Notes under the pieces: model-generated
Told to the model about the DNA's origin: nothing
What the model saw: only the letters and a program-made list of their open reading frames with translations
Database searches by the model: none
Made by a program: the position numbers and the translations under genes
Shown here: piece by piece, positions 16,620 through 25,250 of the stretch
Layout: every line of letters begins with the position of its first letter
Position numbering within the stretch: position 1 is the first letter of the stretch
Origin: Cryobacterium sp. PH31-AA6
Lineage (GTDB): Bacteria > Actinomycetota > Actinomycetes > Actinomycetales > Microbacteriaceae
DNA: 64,000 nucleotides
Direction: 5' to 3'
Assembly (NCBI RefSeq): GCF_030063195.1
Contig: NZ_JASISS010000001.1
Coordinates: 62,001 to 126,000, forward strand

Positions 16620-19600
16620 GTGTATCTGAAGAGCCTCACCCTCAAGGGGTTCAAGTCGTTCGCGCAGCCCACGACATTCGCCTTCGAGCCCGGCGTGACC
16701 TGCGTGGTCGGTCCGAACGGCTCCGGCAAGTCGAACGTGGTCGACGCGCTCGCCTGGGTGATGGGGGAACAGGGGGTCAAGACCCTTCGCGGCGGCAAGA
16801 TGGAAGACGTCATCTTCGCCGGCACATCGACCAAGGGCCCGCTCGGCCGGGCGCAGGTCACGCTCACCATCGACAACACCGACGGTGCCCTTCCGATCGA
16901 CTATTCGGAGGTCACGATCTCCCGCACGCTGTTCCGCAACGGGGCGAGCGAGTATGCGATCAACGGGCAGACCTGCCGACTTCTCGACGTGCAGGAACTG
17001 CTCAGCGACTCCGGACTCGGGCGGGAAATGCACGTCATCGTCGGCCAGGGCCAGCTCGACGCCGTGCTCAGGGCCAGCCCGGAGGAACGGCGCGGCTTCA
17101 TCGAGGAGGCCGCGGGCATCCTCAAACACCGCCGGCGCAAGGAGAAGACGCTCCGCAAGCTCGACGCCATGCAGGCCAACCTGACCCGTCTCAGCGACCT
17201 GGCCGGGGAGATCCGCCGCCAGCTCAAGCCGCTCGGACGCCAGGCCGAGGTCGCCCGTGAGGCGCAGACCATCGCCGCGGTCGTGCGCGACGCACGGGCA
17301 CGGCTGCTGGCCGACGACGTGGTCGCCCTGCGCACCGCCCTCGACGCGCATGGGCGCACCGAAAGCGAACGCCACTCGGAACGCATTGTTCTGCAGGAGC
17401 AGCTCGAGCAGAAGCAACTGCGACTGCACCGGCTCGAGGAAGCCCAGGTCGGTGACGCCGTCGACCTGGCCAGGCGCACCAGCTTCGCCCTCGAAACCGT
17501 TCAGGAACGCCTCCGCGGGCTGTACACGCTCGCCAACCAACGCCTGGCCCTGCTCGGTTCCGCATCGGACTCGGTCGCCGCCGGGCCGAGCGTGACCCCG
17601 GCCATGCTGCGGGATGCGGCGGCTGAGGTCGACGCGCTGAAAGACCGGATCGGGCTGGCCGAGACCCGTCACGCGGCCGCTCGTGACACCGCCGCCACCG
17701 CACGGGGCAGGCTCGACGCGCTCGACGTGGAGATCGCGGCCCAGGCCGCGCTGGTCTCCCGGCACGATCTCGACCTGGCCGCGCAGAAGGGCCGCGTCGA
17801 GACCGCCGCGTCGCGACTCGGCCAGGTCAGGGGCGAGGTGCTCCGCCAACAGCACGCCTTCGACGCGGCCGGCGAGCGGGCGCACGCCGCACAGGCCCTG
17901 CTCGACGGCCTCGAGGCCGAAGCCGGGGCGGTGGACACCGACGAAGCGGATCTCGGCGAGTCCTGCGAACGGGCCCAGGCCGTCGTCACCGAGGCAGAGG
18001 CCGAGGTCGAACGGCTGCGCGAACAACTGCATGCGCGCGAACGCGAACGGGACGCCCTGGCGGCCCGCGCCGGAGCCCTGTCTCTCGCCCTTGACCAGAA
18101 GGACGGCTCGTCGGCTCTCCTCGCCCAGGCGTTGCCCGGCATCCGCGGACTGATCGCTGAGCACGTGCACGTGCGTCCCGGCTTCGAGGCGGCAATCGCC
18201 GCGGCCCTCGGTTCGTTGGCGGATGCCGTGCTGGCGGAGACGCGGGATGCGGCCTTCGACGCCGTGGGCGCGGCCCGCTCCGGAGACCTCGGCCGGGTCG
18301 AACTCGTCGTCGCCGGGAGCGAAGCCACCGGCCCGTCCCTGCTGCCGGACCTGTCTTCGCGGCCCGGACTGGTCTGGGCGAGTTCGGTCGTCGAGGCCCC
18401 GGCCGGGGTGCTCGCACTGCTCGAACGCACCGTCGTCGCGGACGACCTCGACAACGCCAGGGCCGCGGAGGATCTGCTCGTCGGCGATGCAGCCGTGCCG
18501 CTGACCGTGATCACCCTGGCCGGGGACGTGCTCAGCGCACACGTGTTGCGCGGAGGCTCCGGTGCGCGGCGGAGCCGGCTCGAACTGGTCGCCGACCGGG
18601 ACACGGCCGCCGACCGGCTCGGTGAGGTTCGTTCGCTGGTCGAACGGGTTGGCGCCGACCTGGCCCAGCAGCGCACCCTCCTCCGGGGCGGCAAGGATCA
18701 ACTCGGCTCCGTGCGCGCCGCCCTCCGGGAATTCGAGTCCCGGGTCAGCGCCAGGGCGGAGAAGAGCAACCGTGCCACCGTGCAGGTCGAGGCGGCCGCC
18801 GCCGAATTCGCCCGGCTCTCCACCGGCCTGAAGCTGGCCGTCGAGGCCGTGAGCGGTGCGGAGGACGAATTGGCGCTCGCGTCCGCGGAACTCGAGGCTC
18901 TGCGCGCGCGACCCCGCCCGGTGCTCGACGTGAGCCGGCGCGACGCCGCCTATGCCGCGGTGGAACAGGCCAGGGAGACCGAGGTCGAGGCCCGGCTCCA
19001 GGTCGAGACCGCCAGGGAACGGGTGCGTGCAGGCCAGGCCAGGAGCGCCGCCCTCGTGGCCGCGCTCGAGGCCGACCGGGCGGCTGCCGAAGAGGCTGCC
19101 AGGCGTGCGGTCATCCGCCGACGTCAGGTTGGGGCGGCTACGGCTGTTGCGGAGGCGCTGCCCCCGGTGCTCGCCTCCGTCGACGGTGCCGTCAGCGAGG
19201 CCCGCCTTCGGCTGGCCCAGGCCGAGGCGGAACGGACCAGCCAGAACGAGGAACTGTCCGCGCTGCGGAGGGAAGACGCCGCGCTACGCAATCGGCTCCA
19301 GGCGGTCACCGAGAATGTGCACGGCCTCGAACTGGAGATCTACGAGAAGAAGCTGCATCTCTCCGGGCTGCTCGAACGGGCGACCAGTGAACTCGGTCTG
19401 GTCGAGGCCGTACTGGTGGGCGAGTACGGTCCTGACCAACCGGTTTCCGCCGAGGGTGATGACGCCCCCTCGGTGCCGTACGACCGGGCCGAACAGCAGA
19501 AACGCCTCGCCGGGGCCGAACGCCGGTTCGCGCAACTGGGCCGGATCAATCCACTCGCTCTCGAGGAGTTCGCGGCGCTCGAGCAACGGCACAAGTTTCT

Positions 19601-20150
19601 CAGCGAACAGCTCACCGACCTCACCAACACCCGCACCGACCTGCTCACGATCATCGAGGAGATCGACGAGAAGATGGGCGCCATCTTCGGCAGCGCATTC
19701 GACGACACCCAGGCGGCCTTCGCAGAGGTGTTTCCGGTGCTCTTCCCCGGCGGCAGCGGCAGCATCCGGCTCACCGATCCCGGCGACCTGCTCACCACAG
19801 GGATCGAGGTCTCCGTCAAACCGGCGGGCAAGAAGATCGAACGGCTCTCTCTGCTCTCCGGCGGGGAGCGGTCCCTGGCCGCGGTCGCCCTGTTGATCGC
19901 GATCTTCAAGGCGCGGCCGAGCCCGTTTTACATCATGGACGAGGTGGAGGCGGCCCTCGACGACGCCAACCTCGGCCGGTTGCTCACGATCTTCGAGGAT
20001 CTGAAGGCGGCGAGCCAGCTGATCATCATCACCCACCAGAAGCGCACCATGGAGATCGCGGATGCCCTCTACGGCGTCTCGATGCGCCAGGACGGGGTCT
20101 CGGCCGTCGTCGGGCAGCGGCTGGCAAAGGACGAGGCCCAGGCGTCCTGA
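16620..20150 (+). CDS. smc: chromosome segregation protein SMC
   Basis: Structural maintenance of chromosomes ATPase, 1176 residues, normal length. It has the N-terminal head with Walker A G-P-N-G-S-G-K-S (about residues 31-39), a long Ala/Glu/Arg-rich coiled coil, a hinge around residues 500-640, a returning coiled coil, and the C-terminal head with signature L-S-G-G-E-R-S-L (about 1079) and Walker B Y-I-M-D-E-V-E-A-A-L-D-D (D1107). It acts with ScpA/ScpB, which are not in this window. The GTG start has a GGAAAGGG Shine-Dalgarno. It ends 24 nt from the convergent Cys-rich protein gene. Confidence 0.97.
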   Translation: MYLKSLTLKGFKSFAQPTTFAFEPGVTCVVGPNGSGKSNVVDALAWVMGEQGVKTLRGGKMEDVIFAGTSTKGPLGRAQVTLTIDNTDGALPIDYSEVTISRTLFRNGASEYAINGQTCRLLDVQELLSDSGLGREMHVIVGQGQLDAVLRASPEERRGFIEEAAGILKHRRRKEKTLRKLDAMQANLTRLSDLAGEIRRQLKPLGRQAEVAREAQTIAAVVRDARARLLADDVVALRTALDAHGRTESERHSERIVLQEQLEQKQLRLHRLEEAQVGDAVDLARRTSFALETVQERLRGLYTLANQRLALLGSASDSVAAGPSVTPAMLRDAAAEVDALKDRIGLAETRHAAARDTAATARGRLDALDVEIAAQAALVSRHDLDLAAQKGRVETAASRLGQVRGEVLRQQHAFDAAGERAHAAQALLDGLEAEAGAVDTDEADLGESCERAQAVVTEAEAEVERLREQLHARERERDALAARAGALSLALDQKDGSSALLAQALPGIRGLIAEHVHVRPGFEAAIAAALGSLADAVLAETRDAAFDAVGAARSGDLGRVELVVAGSEATGPSLLPDLSSRPGLVWASSVVEAPAGVLALLERTVVADDLDNARAAEDLLVGDAAVPLTVITLAGDVLSAHVLRGGSGARRSRLELVADRDTAADRLGEVRSLVERVGADLAQQRTLLRGGKDQLGSVRAALREFESRVSARAEKSNRATVQVEAAAAEFARLSTGLKLAVEAVSGAEDELALASAELEALRARPRPVLDVSRRDAAYAAVEQARETEVEARLQVETARERVRAGQARSAALVAALEADRAAAEEAARRAVIRRRQVGAATAVAEALPPVLASVDGAVSEARLRLAQAEAERTSQNEELSALRREDAALRNRLQAVTENVHGLELEIYEKKLHLSGLLERATSELGLVEAVLVGEYGPDQPVSAEGDDAPSVPYDRAEQQKRLAGAERRFAQLGRINPLALEEFAALEQRHKFLSEQLTDLTNTRTDLLTIIEEIDEKMGAIFGSAFDDTQAAFAEVFPVLFPGGSGSIRLTDPGDLLTTGIEVSVKPAGKKIERLSLLSGGERSLAAVALLIAIFKARPSPFYIMDEVEAALDDANLGRLLTIFEDLKAASQLIIITHQKRTMEIADALYGVSMRQDGVSAVVGQRLAKDEAQAS

Positions 20151-20162
20151 GACCGGGCCCAC

Positions 20163-20184
20163 CCACGGCCGGGGCTAGCCGTGG
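20163..20184. terminator. hairpin between smc and the Cys-rich protein gene
   Basis: Perfect 7-bp arms (20163-20169 and 20178-20184) with an 8-nt loop lie between convergent genes and enclose the stop codon of the minus-strand gene. It probably ends both transcripts. Confidence 0.5.
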
Positions 20185-20570
20185 CCCTTCGCCAACAGGT
20201 CGAGCAGCCGGGTGCAGGAATCGCTGAGCCTGCGGCAGGCCATCGTGCAGGTCTGCCAGGACGGGTGCAGCACCTTCATCTGTTCGCAGGCCGTGATCGA
20301 GACCCGGCAGGCCTCGCGGCAGGCCTCCAGGATCGCGACGGCGGTCGGCCCGTCGTTCCGGGTATGCCAGGACAACACCCTGGTCGTGGTGATGCTGACC
20401 TCGATGCAGTCCAGATCGGCCAGGAAGCAGGCGGTGACCTCGCCGTTGCCCTCGAGGGCGAGGCAGGCGTCCGCGCAGTCCTCGCTGACCTTCACGAGCG
20501 CGTCGCAGGCGGCGACGCACTGGGAAATCCCGGCCTCAATCGAGTCCGCGGGCCACTCGTTCCCCGGCAT
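20175..20570 (-). CDS. Cys-rich four-helix-bundle protein (DUF326 / Csp-like copper binding)
   Basis: A 131-residue protein with twelve Cys residues, arranged largely as C-x3-C pairs on predicted helices (C18/C22, C32/C36, then E-A-C-R-E-A-C, T-C-T-M-A-C and others). This pattern matches the copper-storage (Csp) / DUF326 four-helix bundles, in which inward-facing Cys bind many Cu(I) ions. No signal peptide is seen, so it should be cytosolic. It is the last gene of the sulfur assimilation run, 35 nt after the ferredoxin gene on the same strand. Co-expression with Fe-S and siroheme enzymes would make sense as copper protection, but this is inference. Confidence 0.78.
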   Translation of the reverse strand: MPGNEWPADSIEAGISQCVAACDALVKVSEDCADACLALEGNGEVTACFLADLDCIEVSITTTRVLSWHTRNDGPTAVAILEACREACRVSITACEQMKVLHPSWQTCTMACRRLSDSCTRLLDLLAKGHG

Positions 20571-20605
20571 GCAGACACCATAGCTCCGATGTGCTCCGGC
20601 CGCCC

Positions 20606-20935
20606 CTACCCCGCAGTGCTGCCCTGGGGCGACAGCACGGCGATGATCGGGTGGTCCTTGTGGATCACGCCGACCTTGGCCGCGCCGCCGGGGGATCCGA
20701 CGTCGTCGAAGAATTCGACGTTGGCCTTGTAGTACTCGGCCCATTGTTCGGGCACGTCGTCTTCGTAGTAGATCGCTTCGACCGGGCAGACGGGTTCGCA
20801 GGCTCCGCAGTCGACGCATTCGTCGGGGTGGATGTAGAGCGAGCGGTCGCCCTCATAGATGCAGTCGACGGGGCATTCGTCCACGCAAGCGCGGTCCTTC
20901 ACGTCGACGCACGGGAGGGCGATGACGTAGGTCAC
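20606..20935 (-). CDS. fdxA: 7Fe ferredoxin ([3Fe-4S][4Fe-4S])
   Basis: A 109-residue ferredoxin. Cys 9, 17 and 50 match the 3Fe-4S ligands and Cys 21, 40, 43 and 46 the 4Fe-4S ligands of Azotobacter ferredoxin I, shifted by one; Cys 25 corresponds to its free Cys. It should pass electrons from the reductase encoded next door to sulfite reductase. The GTG start at 20935 overlaps the reductase stop by 4 nt (GTGA), so the pair is translationally coupled. Confidence 0.94.
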   Translation of the reverse strand: MTYVIALPCVDVKDRACVDECPVDCIYEGDRSLYIHPDECVDCGACEPVCPVEAIYYEDDVPEQWAEYYKANVEFFDDVGSPGGAAKVGVIHKDHPIIAVLSPQGSTAG

Positions 20936-22338
20936 GTCGACACCAGGCTGTCGTGCCGAGCGATGCCGACCTGCTCGTCCCGGGGAACGACCTTGACCCG
21001 TTCCCGCAGCACCGGTGAAGGGTCGGCCGCGCCGAGCGCGCGCTCGTGCGCGTCGAGGGCCAGCCAGCCCGCCCAGGTGGTGAAGCGGATGCCGCGCCCG
21101 TCGAGCAGGGCGAGGATCGCGTCCTCCTCCGGGCGTTCGGGCTGCGTCGCCGGACCGATGTCCTCGAGCAGCCTCGTCACGGTCTCGAGGGCGTCGCTCT
21201 TCGTGTGGCCGATCAGGCCGACCGGGCCGCGTTTGATCCAGCCGGTCGTGTAGAGCCCGGGGAGGGGAGCGCCGGAGGCGTCGAGAACGCGGCCGTCCTC
21301 GTTCGGGATCACCCCGGCCGCCTCGTCGAACGGTACCTGAGCGAGGGCACTGCCCCGGTAGCCGACGGCGCGGTAGACGGCCTGCAGCGGGTAGTCGAGG
21401 ATTCGCCCGGTGCCGCGCACGCCGCCGTCGCCGGTCGGTTCCGTGCGCTCGAAGCGCATGCCCTCGACCCGCCCGGTGCCGTAGACCTCGACGGGGCTGT
21501 GCAGGAAGTGCAGGTGAAGCCGGCGGGAGGCCCCGGTCGGCTGCCTGGCCAGCCAGCCGTTCAGGGTGCGGCTCATCACCTTGACCTGGTTGTTCGATGC
21601 GGCGAGCAGCTGCTCTGACGACTCGTCGCGAGGAAAGTCCTCCTCGTAGACCAGCACGTCGACGTCGGGGATGTCGCCGAGTTCACGCAGCTCGATCGGG
21701 GTGAACTTCACCTGGGCGGGCCCGCGGCGCCCGAAGACGTGCACGTCCGTGACGGGCGAGCCGGCCAGCCCGGCGTGCACGGTGCCGGGGATGTCGGTGC
21801 CGAGCAGGTCGATCGGATGCTTGGCGAGCATTCTGGCCACGTCGAGGGCCACGTTACCGTTGCCGATCACGGCGATATCGGTGGCGTCGAGGGGCCAGTC
21901 GCGCGGGGCATCCGGATGCCCGTCGAACCAGGACACGAAGTCGGCGGCCCCGTATGACCCGGGCAGGTCGATGCCGGGAATGGGCAGCGCGGCGTCCTGG
22001 ATCGCCCCGGTCGCGAAGATGACGGCGTGGTAGTGCGCGCGGAGGTCGGCCAGGTCGAGGTCGATGCCGTAGCCGACGTTGCCGATGAACCGGATGGTGC
22101 CGGCGCCCAGCATCTCGTGCAGCGAGTTCACGATGCCCTTGATCCGGGGGTGGTCGGGGGCGACCCCGTACCTGATCAGGCCGTAGGGCGCGGGCAGGGA
22201 ATCGAACAGGTCGATGCCGACGGTGCCGCCGGCCTCGCTCACCGCCCGGGCGAGGATGTTGCCGGCGTAGATGCCGGCCGGGCCGGCGCCGATGATGGCG
22301 ACGCGGAGGGGCTGGGGCGCCGGGGGCGTCCGGGTCAT
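20932..22338 (-). CDS. ferredoxin-NADP+ reductase (adrenodoxin reductase / FprA type)
   Basis: A 468-residue FAD enzyme that should move electrons from NADPH to the ferredoxin encoded just downstream. The N-terminal FAD motif G-A-G-P-A-G is at about residues 17-22; a second dinucleotide motif V-I-G-N-G-N-V-A-L-D-V-A-R lies near residue 167, followed by the family segment F-G-R-R-G-P-A-Q-V-K-F-T. The C-terminal G-W-I-K-R-G-P-x-G-x-I-G segment is also diagnostic. In related actinobacteria fprA or fpr2 genes accompany cys genes. It overlaps the siroheme synthase gene (ATGA) and the ferredoxin gene (GTGA). Confidence 0.93.
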   Translation of the reverse strand: MTRTPPAPQPLRVAIIGAGPAGIYAGNILARAVSEAGGTVGIDLFDSLPAPYGLIRYGVAPDHPRIKGIVNSLHEMLGAGTIRFIGNVGYGIDLDLADLRAHYHAVIFATGAIQDAALPIPGIDLPGSYGAADFVSWFDGHPDAPRDWPLDATDIAVIGNGNVALDVARMLAKHPIDLLGTDIPGTVHAGLAGSPVTDVHVFGRRGPAQVKFTPIELRELGDIPDVDVLVYEEDFPRDESSEQLLAASNNQVKVMSRTLNGWLARQPTGASRRLHLHFLHSPVEVYGTGRVEGMRFERTEPTGDGGVRGTGRILDYPLQAVYRAVGYRGSALAQVPFDEAAGVIPNEDGRVLDASGAPLPGLYTTGWIKRGPVGLIGHTKSDALETVTRLLEDIGPATQPERPEEDAILALLDGRGIRFTTWAGWLALDAHERALGAADPSPVLRERVKVVPRDEQVGIARHDSLVST

Positions 22339-23597
22339 GAGTGGGCCTTTCGGGGTGCGCTGGAGAGAAGTTCACTGAAGTCATCTTGACGGGCGTGCGG
22401 GCTCAGCCTGACGACGTCGCCGACCACGATGACAGCGGGGGAGGCGACGCCGCGGCTCACGGCCAGGGCGGTGATCGTGGCGAGAGTGCCGATCGTGACG
22501 CGCTGGTCCGGGCCGTAGCCGTCTTCGATGATGGCGACGGGACAGTCCTCGCCGCGGGCCCCGGTGGCCAGGACCTCGGCGGACCCGGCCAGGGCGCTGA
22601 CGCCCATCAGCAGGATCACCGTGTGGTCCCGCCCGCCGGGCAGCTCACGAAGCTGTTCGTGCCCGGTGACGACCGTGAAACCCGCCGCGACCCCGCGGTG
22701 GGTGACCGGGATGCCGGCGGCCGCGGGGACCGAGATGGCGCTGGTGACACCGGGCACGACCTCGACCTCGACTCCGCGGCTGCGGCAGTAGGCCGCTTCC
22801 TCGCCGCCGCGGCCGAGCACGTAGGGGTCACCGCCCTTGAGGCGCACGACCCGGCGCCCGGCGCGGGCGTGCTCGACGAGCAGCGCGTTGATCTCGTTCT
22901 GCGGAACCGGGTGGTGGCCGGGGAGCTTGCCGACGTCGATCACGAGCACCTCGGGGTCGAGTTCGCCGAGGAGGGAGCGCGGGCCGAGACGGTCGGCGAT
23001 CACGACGTCGGCCTCGGCGAGGAGTCTCCGGCCGAGCACGGTGATCAGACCGGGGTCACCGGGGCCGCCGCCGACCAGGTACACGGTTCCGGCGCCCGCG
23101 GGACGGCGATGGTGGCGGAGCGGCAGCTCGCCGGCGTCGAGGGAAGTCGCGATCGCATCCCGCAGCGCCATGGCCCGGCGTGGGTCGCCGCCGGTCGACA
23201 CCGTGACCGTGACGTCGTCCCGCCGGGTGACGGCGGGGACCCAGGCGTCGGAGGCAGTGTGATTGCCAGCGTTGAGGCACCAGATCCGGGCGTCCTCGGC
23301 ATCGGCGGCGACCAGGGCGTCGACATCGGTCACGCCGGTCGCCGTGTGGGCGAGCCAGGCCCCGGCCAGGTCGCCGGTGCGATAGGCGCGGTTCCGCCAG
23401 GTGACGCTGCCGGTGGCCAGGAGGGCGCGGAGGTCCAGTCCGGCCTCAGGGGCGACGACGGTGACGAGCGCTCCGGCGCCGACGAGGCCCGAGGCGCGCC
23501 GGGCGGCGACGGCACCGCCGCCCACCACGACAACGGCGCGGCCGGAAAGTTTCAGGCCGAGCGGGTACAGGGCGATGGGGTCGTGGGTGATCGTCAT
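22335..23597 (-). CDS. cysG: siroheme synthase: precorrin-2 dehydrogenase fused to uroporphyrinogen-III C-methyltransferase
   Basis: A 420-residue fusion that makes the siroheme precursor for the sulfite reductase in the same operon. The N-terminal half has the Rossmann motif V-V-G-G-G-A-V-A (precorrin-2 dehydrogenase). The C-terminal half starts V-Y-L-V-G-G-G-P-G-D-P-G-L and has R-L-K-G-G-D-P and V-P-G-V-T-S-A, the SUMT methyltransferase motifs. Iron insertion is probably handled by the separate chelatase at the head of the cluster, since the dehydrogenase half is short. The ATG start overlaps the permease stop (ATGA). Confidence 0.93.
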   Translation of the reverse strand: MTITHDPIALYPLGLKLSGRAVVVVGGGAVAARRASGLVGAGALVTVVAPEAGLDLRALLATGSVTWRNRAYRTGDLAGAWLAHTATGVTDVDALVAADAEDARIWCLNAGNHTASDAWVPAVTRRDDVTVTVSTGGDPRRAMALRDAIATSLDAGELPLRHHRRPAGAGTVYLVGGGPGDPGLITVLGRRLLAEADVVIADRLGPRSLLGELDPEVLVIDVGKLPGHHPVPQNEINALLVEHARAGRRVVRLKGGDPYVLGRGGEEAAYCRSRGVEVEVVPGVTSAISVPAAAGIPVTHRGVAAGFTVVTGHEQLRELPGGRDHTVILLMGVSALAGSAEVLATGARGEDCPVAIIEDGYGPDQRVTIGTLATITALAVSRGVASPAVIVVGDVVRLSPHARQDDFSELLSSAPRKAHS

Positions 23598-24505
23598 CGG
23601 GTGCCTCCGGGGGTCAGGCCGCGGTGGCGCAGGAGGCTGCGCTCGACCGGGGCGAATGCGATCAGTTCGACCAGGATGCCGACGAACAGGATGACGAGGA
23701 TGGTGGCGAGCACCGCGGGCAGGTCGGCCAGGTCCCGGCTCTGCTGCAGCATGGAGCCGAGGCCGAAACCGATCGACCCGCCCATCGCGATGATCTCCGC
23801 CGCCATCAGGGAGCGCCAGGAGAAGGCCCAGCCCTGCTTGAGCCCGGCCAGGTAGCCGGGCAGGGCGGCCGGCAGGATCACCAGGGTGGCGAGCTGGAGC
23901 GGGGAGGCGCCGAGCACTGTGCCGACCCGGCGCAGCTGCGGCGGAACCTGGTCGATCCCGGCGACAAGTCCGTTGGCGATCGAGGGGACCGCGCCCATCA
24001 GCACCACGAAGTAGACGGTCGCGTCCGTGAGCCCGAACCAGATGATCGCGGCAGGCACCCAGGCTACCGAGGGCAGCACCTGCAGCCCGGAGAGCAGCGG
24101 GCCGAGCGCGCGGCGGAGCAGCCGCCACTCGGCGAGCAACAGCCCGAGTGGGGTGCCGATGGCGACGGCGATCAGGAAGCCGGCGCCGCCGCGGGCGAGG
24201 CTCGTGAGCACCGCCTGCTGCAGCCGCCCGTTCGACCAGAGTTCGCCGATCGACGCGGCCACGTTGAACGGGCCGGGGATCAGGTCGGGGCGTGGCTGGG
24301 CAATCACCACGTAGAGCTGCCAGGCCAGGACGAGCGCCGCGAGCAGCAGCACCGGTGGCAGCACCCCGTCGACGATCCGGCGCCAGCGTCCGCGCTCGGC
24401 GAGGGGAACGGTCTGCAGGGCGTCGAGCCCGGCCTCGAGACTGCGGAAATCGTCGTCTCGGGGGGCTGCTACGGGGGAGACGAGCGTGCTGGATTCAGTG
24501 GGCAT
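23594..24505 (-). CDS. ABC transporter permease (SsuC/TauC/NrtB type)
   Basis: A 303-residue inner-membrane permease with about six hydrophobic helices after an Asp/Arg-rich cytoplasmic N-terminus. The EAA-like loop that docks the ATPase is seen as A-A-L-P-G-Y-L-A-G-L-K-Q-G. The family imports sulfonates, taurine, nitrate or related anions. Its place between cysN/SBP/ATPase and siroheme synthase implies a sulfur source as cargo; no sulfonate monooxygenase is encoded nearby, so sulfate or another sulfur anion is possible. It overlaps the ATPase gene by 11 nt. Confidence 0.9.
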   Translation of the reverse strand: MPTESSTLVSPVAAPRDDDFRSLEAGLDALQTVPLAERGRWRRIVDGVLPPVLLLAALVLAWQLYVVIAQPRPDLIPGPFNVAASIGELWSNGRLQQAVLTSLARGGAGFLIAVAIGTPLGLLLAEWRLLRRALGPLLSGLQVLPSVAWVPAAIIWFGLTDATVYFVVLMGAVPSIANGLVAGIDQVPPQLRRVGTVLGASPLQLATLVILPAALPGYLAGLKQGWAFSWRSLMAAEIIAMGGSIGFGLGSMLQQSRDLADLPAVLATILVILFVGILVELIAFAPVERSLLRHRGLTPGGTR

Positions 24506-25247
24506 TGCGGCGGATCTCCTGTCTGAGCTGCTCGGTGATCTCGATCGACAGGCGGGAAACCTCGGGGGATTCGATCCGGCGCGGCCCGGTGTCGGCCAGG
24601 CGCCACTCGTTGGCGATCCGTCCCGGCCGGGACGACATCAGCAGCACCCGCTGGCCGAGCCGGGCCGCCTCGCGAACGTTGTGGGTGACGAAGACGATCG
24701 TGCGGCCGGTTTCCCGCCAGATCCGCTCGAGTTCCTCGTGCAGCAGGTCCCGGGTGATCGCGTCGAGAGCGGCGAACGGTTCGTCCATCAGAAGCACCTT
24801 GCGGTCCTGGGCGAGCGAGCGGGCGAGGGCGACCCTTTGGCGCATGCCGCCGGAGAGCTCGTGCGGGCGCTTGTGCGCGGCATCCGCGAGGTTGACGAGA
24901 TCGAGCAGTTCGAGGGCCTGGCTCCGGCGCTCGGCCCTGGGCACTCCGCGCAGCTTGAGCGCGAGCTCGACATTGCGACCGGCGGTCAGCCAGGGGAAGA
25001 GTGCGGACTCCTGGAACATGACCGCGGCGCTGCCGCTGGCGACGGTGACGGTTCCGCTGGTGGGACGATCGAGGCCCGCAATGATATTCAGCAGGGTCGA
25101 TTTGCCGCAGCCGGATGCGCCGAGCAGGCAGACGAATTCGCCGGGGGCGATCGAGAGCGTGATGTCCTCGAGCACGATCGGGCCGTCGGTGCCGAATCTC
25201 TTGGTCAGGCCGTCGATGCGGATCTCGGTGTCCAGGGTGGTCAGCAT
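24495..25247 (-). CDS. ABC transporter ATP-binding protein (SsuB/TauB/NrtD type)
   Basis: A 250-residue ATPase. Walker A G-A-S-G-C-G-K-S-T is near residue 44, the Q-loop is in M-F-Q-E-S-A-L-F-P-W, the signature L-S-G-G-M-R-Q-R near residue 136, and Walker B L-L-M-D-E-P-F-A-A-L-D follows. The Q-E-x-x-L-F-P-W sequence is typical of the nitrate/sulfonate subfamily. It energizes the permease encoded 11 nt inside its 3' end and begins 3 nt after the solute-binding protein stop. Confidence 0.93.
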   Translation of the reverse strand: MLTTLDTEIRIDGLTKRFGTDGPIVLEDITLSIAPGEFVCLLGASGCGKSTLLNIIAGLDRPTSGTVTVASGSAAVMFQESALFPWLTAGRNVELALKLRGVPRAERRSQALELLDLVNLADAAHKRPHELSGGMRQRVALARSLAQDRKVLLMDEPFAALDAITRDLLHEELERIWRETGRTIVFVTHNVREAARLGQRVLLMSSRPGRIANEWRLADTGPRRIESPEVSRLSIEITEQLRQEIRRNAH

Positions 25248-25250
25248 CGC

